This document shows, piece after piece, positions 1 through 6,400 of a stretch of 21,953 nucleotides of DNA. Every line of letters starts with the position of its first letter. Positions within the stretch are counted from its first letter, which is position 1. The stretch comes from a virus. The notes beneath the pieces are model-generated. The model was not told the DNA's origin and did no database searches. It worked only from the letters and a program-made list of their open reading frames with translations. Location: positions 1 through 21,953 of the IMG/VR virus record IMGVR_UViG_3300042939_000181; one strand, 5' to 3'. Position numbers and translations under genes: made by a program.

Positions 1-226
1 ACAGCACCAAATCGCAGAGTTCCTGGTACCGCTCGTTGTCGAACCAGTCGGGCGGCTTTCTGAGCCACTCGCCTGAGGTGCCCTTGTATTCCTTCTCTCC
101 TGCGCGGAAGCGCGCCTCGGCCAACTCCATGAAGCCGGGCTGGGGCTCCATGAAGATCGCCTTCACCTCAACCCATGCCCGGGGAATCTCCTCACGGATG
201 AAGGGCCACGGGTCAGCCCCGCTCAT
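1..226 (-). CDS. Hypothetical phage protein, cut by the window edge (N-terminal 75 residues)
   Basis: I do not recognise this gene. The minus strand reads open from an ATG at 224-226 to the left edge for 75 codons without a stop, so the 3' end is missing. The ATG overlaps the upstream phosphoesterase stop by one base (TAATG), the same coupling seen at several junctions here, and this decides the start. The translation begins MSGADPWPFIREEIPRAWVE and is rich in Trp, Glu, Arg and Pro, with a later EARFRAGEKEYKG segment. It looks like a small soluble protein with no signal peptide or membrane segment. The plus-strand open frame across the same bases is a shadow, since it lacks the overlap logic and would face against every other gene. 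Function unknown. Confidence 0.75.
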   Translation of the reverse strand, partial: MSGADPWPFIREEIPRAWVEVKAIFMEPQPGFMELAEARFRAGEKEYKGTSGEWLRKPPDWFDNERYQELCDLVL

Positions 227-1122
227 TACAGCGTCACTTCCAGAGTCCATGGGCTGCGCTCCTTCTGCTCGCCTACCCGGCGAGGCTTGATCGTGATGAC
301 CGGCGGGCCGAGGTGCGCGCCGGGCATCTTGTGTCGGTAGTTCTTGAACGTCTCGTAGGTCGTCGGCGCGTGGTCGCCAGCCTTGGGCTCGATGTGCCCG
401 ACCTTGTAGGTGCCGGTCGATGCGACCAGACGGGGCCACTCAGCGACGCCCGTGCGGTTGACCCGAAGCGACGGGATCACCTGAGCGATGCGCGGCGCGT
501 GGCTGTGGCCGCGCAGCAGGACATCCGCATCGGTGTAGCCAAGCTCGCGCTCCATGCCGTTGATGAGGTTCCCCGAGCCAGCGCGGCCGGCGGTCTGCCA
601 GCCGTGGTGGATGTGGAACTTCATCGACCCGACGACCTTCTTCTGAACCTTGTGGGTCCAGGTCACATGGATGAAGCCGGAGTAACCGATCAGTCGGTTG
701 AACAGACCGCCGCCGAGTTCCTTCGCCAGCTCGGTCATCAGATCGCGCTGGCAGTGCTTGGAGATGGTCATCTCATGGTTGCCCGATGCCACGCCCCAGA
801 TGCGCCCGGCCCACGGCTCGAGGATCTCCGCAGCGTGCTTGACCGTCTCGGTGGGGATGCCGCCGTCGGGGTCAAGCATCGCGTCGACATACCGCTGGGG
901 CATGTAGCCCTGTGGGTGCCACCGCTTGTCGCCGGGCCCGATGAGTTCCCCGATGTCGCCCATGAGGATCAGGCGGGCGTTCGGGTTGTCCTGGTGCTTC
1001 TTGAGATCCGCACGGATCTGCGCCTCGTCGCAGTCTGCTGCGCCGAGGTGCCAGTCGCCCGTGGGGATCAGCGTGAACTCATCTCCGGTGTCGAACTGCT
1101 CGGAGATATGGACGACGCGCAT
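226..1122 (-). CDS. Calcineurin-like metallophosphoesterase
   Basis: The 298-residue protein carries the ordered metal-binding motifs of the calcineurin-like (Metallophos) superfamily: DWH at residues 23-25, GDIGE at 55-59, GNHE at 114-117, a His cluster HIHH at 170-173, and GHSH at 205-208. These ligands normally hold a dinuclear metal centre that hydrolyses phosphomonoesters or phosphodiesters. The second motif ends in Glu rather than the more common Asp. The substrate cannot be read from sequence; phage relatives may act on nucleic acids or nucleotides. There is no signal peptide or membrane segment, so it should be cytoplasmic. The ATG lies 2 bases after the stop of the holin-like gene, and the TAA stop overlaps the next ATG, so it is translated as part of the lysis-end operon although its role need not be lysis. 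Superfamily is secure; the biological role is open. Confidence 0.9.
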   Translation of the reverse strand: MRVVHISEQFDTGDEFTLIPTGDWHLGAADCDEAQIRADLKKHQDNPNARLILMGDIGELIGPGDKRWHPQGYMPQRYVDAMLDPDGGIPTETVKHAAEILEPWAGRIWGVASGNHEMTISKHCQRDLMTELAKELGGGLFNRLIGYSGFIHVTWTHKVQKKVVGSMKFHIHHGWQTAGRAGSGNLINGMERELGYTDADVLLRGHSHAPRIAQVIPSLRVNRTGVAEWPRLVASTGTYKVGHIEPKAGDHAPTTYETFKNYRHKMPGAHLGPPVITIKPRRVGEQKERSPWTLEVTL

Positions 1123-1124
1123 GG

Positions 1125-1388
1125 CTAGTCGTCAAGCCCGGCGAGGAAGCCCTCAACGCTGACCGCCCGCGCGCCGTCGTCGGGCTCGCCGTCCGACCAG
1201 ATGGCGAGCGTGTTGGCCTGCCAGGAGCGCAGCACCGAGAGAACACTGGTGACGACTCCGGCAATGATCGAAAGCGTGAGCGGAACGGCGGTGCCTGCGC
1301 CGTCAAGCCCGGTGATTACTGCGCCGATGGCGGCGGCAGCGATGGTGAGGACGGCGACGACCGTCGAGATACCAACAGGGACCTTCAT
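1125..1388 (-). CDS. Small two-TM membrane protein, probable holin
   Basis: The 87-residue protein has two hydrophobic segments, about residues 6-28 (rich in Val, Ala, Ile) and 34-54 (Val, Leu, Ile), separated by a short Gly/Asp turn, followed by an acidic soluble tail ending in GLDD. Size and topology match small two-helix phage holins, which form lesions in the inner membrane and release the endolysin. The ATG has a good ribosome binding site, AAGGAG six bases upstream, unlike many overlapping genes here, so it may be translated independently. It sits 21 bases after the CHAP endolysin, which supports a lysis role. No family-specific motif is visible, so holin is inferred from topology and neighbours. 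It could be another small phage membrane protein. Confidence 0.7.
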   Translation of the reverse strand: MKVPVGISTVVAVLTIAAAAIGAVITGLDGAGTAVPLTLSIIAGVVTSVLSVLRSWQANTLAIWSDGEPDDGARAVSVEGFLAGLDD

Positions 1389-1409
1389 GTGACGCTCCTT
1401 CGGTGGTTG

Positions 1410-2099
1410 CTACACGACGCGGATGAAGCACTGCACCTGGGACACGTTGCGGTCCCGGCGCATCACTTCTCCGCCGTTTGAGTTGTTGCTGAACGAGGTG
1501 TTGCCCTCGATGCTCTGGAAGCGGCCGCTGCGAACCGGCGTCTCCAGAATCCCGATGTGGTCTGAAATCCCGTCTCCGCCCCAGTCGAAGCAGACGAGAT
1601 CCCCGGGGCGGGCCCTCTCGGCGGAGACGACGCGCAGGCCATCCTTATTGCGCCGGGCGGTCGCGACGTAGTCAGGGACGTAGGCATTGTTGAAGCCCTT
1701 GAGCGGCCTGCCGGCCTTGCCATACGCCCATGCCATCAGGGCTCCACACCACGGCCATCCCGTCCCCCCGAGCGACGATGCCGCCTGGAACTCTTTGACC
1801 CTTGGCCCACTGTTGCTGCCGGGCGGATGCTCCTTGATGCCGATCTCGCCCTGCGCGAACTTCAGAGCGCGCTGCGGAGTGGTGAGCTTCGGCGCAATGG
1901 CGGCGTCAAGGCCGCCGTTCCACTTACCGGTGACGCCGGCCTCGCCGTAGAGGTGGCGCTGAACGCGCTTGATCAGCTCACGGCAGGCCGAGCCGCAGTA
2001 GGGGTTGATGCGGTAGCCGCTCGGGATGGCGATCCCCTTCGAGAGGGCATACGCCTTCAGTCGCTTCTTGCGTCCGATCCAGCGGGGGTCAAGCTTCAT
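1410..2099 (-). CDS. Endolysin with C-terminal CHAP (cysteine peptidase/amidase) domain
   Basis: The C-terminal part (about residues 75-229) has the CHAP-domain pattern: the catalytic Cys in WPWCGALMAWAY (C118), a GDLVCFDW strand (166-173), the catalytic His in SDHIGIL (H181), and EGN at 198-200, which supplies the usual third polar residue. CHAP enzymes cut peptidoglycan as amidases or endopeptidases. The N-terminal 70 residues are basic (RWIGRKKRLKAY), with two Cys at 35 and 39 and a short GVTGKWNGGLDAAI stretch resembling the end of a peptidoglycan-binding repeat, so this part may bind the wall. No signal peptide is visible, so export should depend on the neighbouring holin candidates. The ATG overlaps the upstream stop as ATGA. 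This is the most likely host-lysis enzyme; the separate 354-residue enzyme looks virion-borne. Confidence 0.87.
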   Translation of the reverse strand: MKLDPRWIGRKKRLKAYALSKGIAIPSGYRINPYCGSACRELIKRVQRHLYGEAGVTGKWNGGLDAAIAPKLTTPQRALKFAQGEIGIKEHPPGSNSGPRVKEFQAASSLGGTGWPWCGALMAWAYGKAGRPLKGFNNAYVPDYVATARRNKDGLRVVSAERARPGDLVCFDWGGDGISDHIGILETPVRSGRFQSIEGNTSFSNNSNGGEVMRRDRNVSQVQCFIRVV

Positions 2100-2386
2100 G
2101 TCGTCAGCCTCACTGCGATGTCGATGGCGGTGCTGACGACAGCGAGCGCCAGCGCGAACAGGAGTGTGTAGAGGGAACGCTTGATCCCGGCCATGTCTCG
2201 GCCGAGCAGCTTGACGTCCTCTGCCAGGACGTTCTGCCTCTCATCCATGCGTGCGAGGATCTCGGTGCGCGCCGCGTCCGACTGCTCGAGCCGGTCCATG
2301 CGGTTCTCCAACTGATCGACGCGCCACTGGATCTGGCCGTGGTTGACGGGCGAGGGATCGGGGTTCACTGCTTCATATCTTTGCAC
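2096..2386 (-). CDS. Coiled-coil plus C-terminal TM protein, XhlA/holin-like
   Basis: This protein of up to 96 residues has a soluble N-terminus, a heptad-like amphipathic region (about residues 18-70, with WRVDQLENRMDRLEQ and LAEDVKLLGRDM), and one strongly hydrophobic helix near the C-terminus (about 71-92, LYTLLFALALAVV). This layout is that of XhlA-type haemolysin/holin-accessory proteins found next to phage lysins. It is immediately upstream of the endolysin with an ATGA overlap, which supports a lysis role. The start is uncertain. The GTG at 2384-2386 gives 96 residues but has no convincing Shine-Dalgarno sequence; an in-frame GTG at 2366-2368 gives 90 residues beginning at NPDPSP. Neither choice affects the coiled coil or the membrane helix. 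Family assignment rests on topology. Confidence 0.75.
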   Translation of the reverse strand: MQRYEAVNPDPSPVNHGQIQWRVDQLENRMDRLEQSDAARTEILARMDERQNVLAEDVKLLGRDMAGIKRSLYTLLFALALAVVSTAIDIAVRLTT

Positions 2387-2412
2387 TTGTCTATGACGTT
2401 ACGCATTCCTAA
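2387..2412 (-). promoter_or_regulatory. Short AT-rich gap with AATTAGGAAT motif upstream of the lysis cassette
   Basis: This 26-base gap separates the virion muralytic gene from the lysis cassette. Read on the minus strand, the TAA stop of the upstream gene runs into AATTAGGAAT (2405-2414), which is nearly identical to AATTAGGTAT in the capsid leader (16900-16909). It is AT-rich against a GC-rich background. I see no sigma70-type pair with proper spacing. A phage promoter or processing signal is possible but unproven. Confidence 0.25.
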
Positions 2413-3477
2413 TTACCCTGCACCGTAGAACGACAACAGCGATTGCAGGAAGCCACGGTTGGTCGCACCGAGGTGGAGGTGCGGGCCGCCGGCAGTAGCT
2501 CCGTCAAGGCCGCCAAGGAGCGCGCCGCGCGGGACAGAGGAGCCGACGCGCACGCCCGGGCCAAGGCTTCCGAGGTGCTTGAAGAACGCCTGACGGCCTC
2601 CGCCGTAGTCGACGGTGACTCCGTAGCCAGCGAACTGCGGCCTGCCGCCTGGGTTTCCGCTGATCCTCACGACACGGCCGGGGAGGGGGGAACGAATTGC
2701 CGTGCCTGTTGGCCCACCAAGATCAAACGCGAGATCACTCTGCCAATCGCCCAGCGCACGGGCACCGTGGTCTTCGGGGCCGCCCCACTTGGACAGGCGC
2801 GGCTGGGATCCGAGTGCGGGGACCGATGAGTCCTCGGGGTCGACGTTCCCTCCGCCGATGTTCCTCTTGCCGACTCCTTCAATCACCGCCTTTCGGATCT
2901 GGAGTCCGAGTTCACGGTCGTACCCTTGGCCCCCCTTGATCCGCGCAGTCTGCTGGCGCATCAGGTTCATCAGGGTGGCTGTGTTGAGCCCGCCGGCGAT
3001 AGTGCCGCTGGGTGTCGCACCAGGCGCAGCGGCCGGTACGGCGCCCGGGTTGATGTATGCCTTCGACGCGTCACCGCCGCTCCTGCGCCCGATGTTGATG
3101 ATGTTCCGCGTGTGGCCGTCAGGGTCGTTGTTCGGTCCGTTGGCCGCGCCTCGAGGGGTGTAGATGTTGATCATCCCTACGAGCCCCGACTTGCCATACG
3201 CTTGGCGGTACCCGAGGCCGCGATTGTTCAGCGTCTGGACGAGCTTCTGCGTTGCCTGGGTGTAGTTGCCGAAGCGGAACCCCATGAGGCCGTAGGGGTT
3301 GTTCTTGCCAACGGCGTAGCCGAGACGACCGAAGTTGCTCTCGGCACCAGCGATGCCGACGACCAGTGCCGGGTTGATCCCGCCGCGTGTCGCGACGTCA
3401 TAGATGCGGTCCGCCTCGCGTGCCATCGGTGTGCCGGCCAGTGCGCGCCGGAATCCTTCGCGTGTGGGTACTGACAT
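2413..3477 (-). CDS. Virion-associated bifunctional muralytic enzyme (transglycosylase/glucosaminidase-like + M23-like)
   Basis: The N-terminal region (about residues 15-140) resembles a lysozyme-fold transglycosylase or glucosaminidase: INPALVVGIAGAESNFG places a likely catalytic Glu at 46, followed by NNPYGLMGF at 59-67. After a Pro/Ala/Gly-rich linker (about 143-165) and a helical stretch, the C-terminal part (about 240-345) has the LytM/M23 pattern: SDLAFDL with Asp252, FFKHLGSL with His301, and GPHLHLG with His333 and His335. The residue where M23 enzymes usually carry the first zinc-binding His is Asp248. The gene follows the giant virion protein directly (TAGATG) with GGAGG six bases from the ATG, and precedes the lysis genes. 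It therefore probably drills the cell wall during genome entry, although a lysis role is also possible. The domain assignments are good; which activity is live is unknown. Confidence 0.87.
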   Translation of the reverse strand: MSVPTREGFRRALAGTPMAREADRIYDVATRGGINPALVVGIAGAESNFGRLGYAVGKNNPYGLMGFRFGNYTQATQKLVQTLNNRGLGYRQAYGKSGLVGMINIYTPRGAANGPNNDPDGHTRNIINIGRRSGGDASKAYINPGAVPAAAPGATPSGTIAGGLNTATLMNLMRQQTARIKGGQGYDRELGLQIRKAVIEGVGKRNIGGGNVDPEDSSVPALGSQPRLSKWGGPEDHGARALGDWQSDLAFDLGGPTGTAIRSPLPGRVVRISGNPGGRPQFAGYGVTVDYGGGRQAFFKHLGSLGPGVRVGSSVPRGALLGGLDGATAGGPHLHLGATNRGFLQSLLSFYGAG

Positions 3478-6400
3478 CTAGGGCCTCCTACCCTTCTTCT
3501 TCCGAGCGCGCTGCTGGGCGATCCCCTCCTGCTTGCGGCTCTCAGCGGACTCCAGAGACTTCATGAAGTTCTCCAGCGCCTGCGCCTCGCGGATCTCGGC
3601 AGCGTTCCAGTCGACTCGGTCGGCAGGCACACCGAGGAGAAGGTTCGACAGGGCAGACAAGGCGTCCGTCTGGACGACAGATGGTTGGCGAGGATCGTTG
3701 ACGACGTTGTACGGCGCGTCCTTCGGGCGTCGTCCGCCCGCGGCCCACAGACCGAGGTTTGCGAGGTTTGCGTCTGCAACGGGAGTACCGCCGCCGGCCG
3801 CTGCGCGTCGGAGGTTGTTGATAATCGGGAACGACTGCTCCAGAGTGGAGAAGAAGCCGCGGCGCGGAGGTGCGTTGGACTCGCCGCCCGTGAGCGCGTC
3901 GACACCGGTAAAACCTCCGGTTGGCCTTGCCCAGCGGCGGTCGTAGCCGGGAGAGAACCTGTCGGGAATACCGGATGGTGTCTCGCCGCTCACTGCCCGG
4001 TAGGGGATGCTGACCAGCGGGCCCGCCTGCTGGAACCCTGAGCGCAGAACATCTGTGGCGATCATGAACGGGACGTCGAAGTACGTCCCGGGGTTGCGCC
4101 AGTTCGCGTTAGCTATGTCTGAGCCTACCTCTGCCTCAAGGCCCAGCGTCTCGGTGACCGACATCACTGGGTTCCAGGTGCTGGTGCCGAACATGCGGTT
4201 GCCGATGAACACGCCGCTGCGCGGAGCTGTGAGGCGGTTACGGTTGAGTTCGTAATCCTCATACGCCATCTGGGAGGCCATGACCAAGAGAGCCGCACGC
4301 TTCGGGTGGGTGAAGGGCAGGCCAAACACAAGGCGATGGATCGCGCGCTGCCACCCATAGAACGGGAAGACCAGGCGCATGAAGTTCTTCTCGAAGGCGT
4401 TGTACCTGGAGTAGTTCCCCATGAATCGCTCGGTGACGAGGATGACGTCATCAAGGATTGCCTCTGCTCCCGGGTCGCCGCGCTTGGCGCCCTCCACGAC
4501 GTCTGCCCACGCACGCGCCAAGTACGCCTCGTTCATGACGCCGCGCTCCATGAAGTCGTTCTGGCGCAGGCCACGCTTGGCTGCCGACCAGAACATCGCA
4601 AGGCGGGGAGGACCCTCGAGCAGCGAGTTGAGGCGGAACCCGCCTTGGACGAGTCGCTGGTACGGGTTGCCGCCGCGACCCTGCATGCGACGCGCATACT
4701 CACCGAGATCAGAGGCAAGCCCGTTCGCCGCGATGCGACCTGGGATCGTCTCCAAGTACTTCACGTTGCGCGCCATGGAGATCGCCTGCAGGTCGGCGCC
4801 AGCACCGACGAGGAACTGACCCCACATCCCGAAGAAGTTCTGGAGGTACCAGCGCGGGTTGAGCGCCAGAACTCCACCCTTCCAGAGAGAGTTCAGATAC
4901 TCAATGTTGCGGACGACGACGTTCTGCTTCCCGAGGGCGTCGACCCACCCCTTGCGAACAGCCGTCGGGATGGCGACCACCGAATCAGCGTTGTCAAAGA
5001 TCGCGTTCTCAAGGTCGCGGATCAGAGTACGGCCGGCCTCGCGATCTGCGGACAGAGACGAGATGCGGGCGAGCTGACGCATACTGATCGTCTCTACGAA
5101 GCCTTCGTTCAGTCGCGCAAGTTCGCGCGCCGCATCTCCGGTGATCAAGCGGCCGTTCGCATCGCGCATCGCAAACCGGGTGACAATGTCTGCTGCTGCA
5201 GCAGAACGCTCACGCGCATCAATTGACTCACGCAGCATGTTGATGATCTGCTGCGGCGAGAAGTCGATGTCACCGCGCTCCATCTGAACGCCTGCGTTGA
5301 ACTGCTCCGGCGGCGGGGCAAGGCGTGCGCCACCTGACGCGTTGGCCCCGCCCGTCTCCACAACGCGGACAGCGGGACGGTCAGTGACGTTCGGGCGGAT
5401 CGGGTAGTAGAAGCCGGGAGTCATTCCAGCCTGCTCGGGCCGATCAAACCCGGTGTACGCGGTTCGGAGTGCGCGCTCGCGTTCAGCTCGAGCGCGCTGC
5501 TCGGCACGCGCAGCCTCGCGAGTCGCGGCACTGATCTGGGCAGTCGAGCCAACCGACCGTCGGCGGTCCTGTGCCTGGCTACCGATGAGTCGCTGGCGCC
5601 TGCGCTCTGCTGCGGTTGCCTCGCGCGGTGTGCCGCGGAGATTGCCGCGAGCCTCACCGAGCTGGCGAGCGGCCAGCTCTTCTGCGGGCGTGCGCTCCCT
5701 GCCCTTCGCGGATGACGGCGCACGCGGCGGGCGAGGCTGCGCGCGAAGGACGGCCTGCCGCTGGCGGGCAGCCGCGACATCACGCAAGGCGCGCTCTTCA
5801 GCGGCGGTACGAACGCGACGCCTGCCACGGGCTCCAGCCACGGCACCCCGGCCGGCGGACAGGGCCTCGCTTGCTTGGGCTGCCGCAGCCTGGCGGTTGC
5901 GCGCAACGAAGACCATCCCGTCGGAGCGCAGCAGAGTGCCGAAGGCGCGCGACTGGGTTGCCGTCGGTCGCTGACCCGGCCGGGAGCCAATTGCTGCGCG
6001 TCCCTCCGCACGGCCACTGCGCTGACCAGCGCGGTAGACGGTGCCCAGTTCTGTGGTGACGGTCGGAGCGCGCTTGCCTGCGGCGTCGCGGCGAAGGGCT
6101 GCAACCGAACGCTCAAGCCGCGCGATCTCAGCGCGACTCATCGCTATGCGCCCCTGACGCGCCATCCGCAGTCGTGCTTGCGCCCGCTCAAGCTCGAACG
6201 CAGCGTCCATGCGGTCCTTGCGCTGCTGGCGAAGAGCAGCCGCCCTCTGTCGCACAGCGCGGCGGCGGCCCGACTCCCGCATCGCTCGCGAGCCCTGCTG
6301 CGCCATACGCAGTCGCGCTGCGGCACGGTCACGCTCAAACTCAGCCTGACGGACGGCGCGCTCGAGATCCCGCTTTGCGGCCTCAATCGGGGCGTCAAAC

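Noticed and set aside
313-1128. Plus-strand open frame of 271 codons opposite the phosphoesterase
   Set aside because: The minus strand carries all the metallophosphoesterase motifs in order, so the plus frame is a by-product of GC-rich third codon positions.
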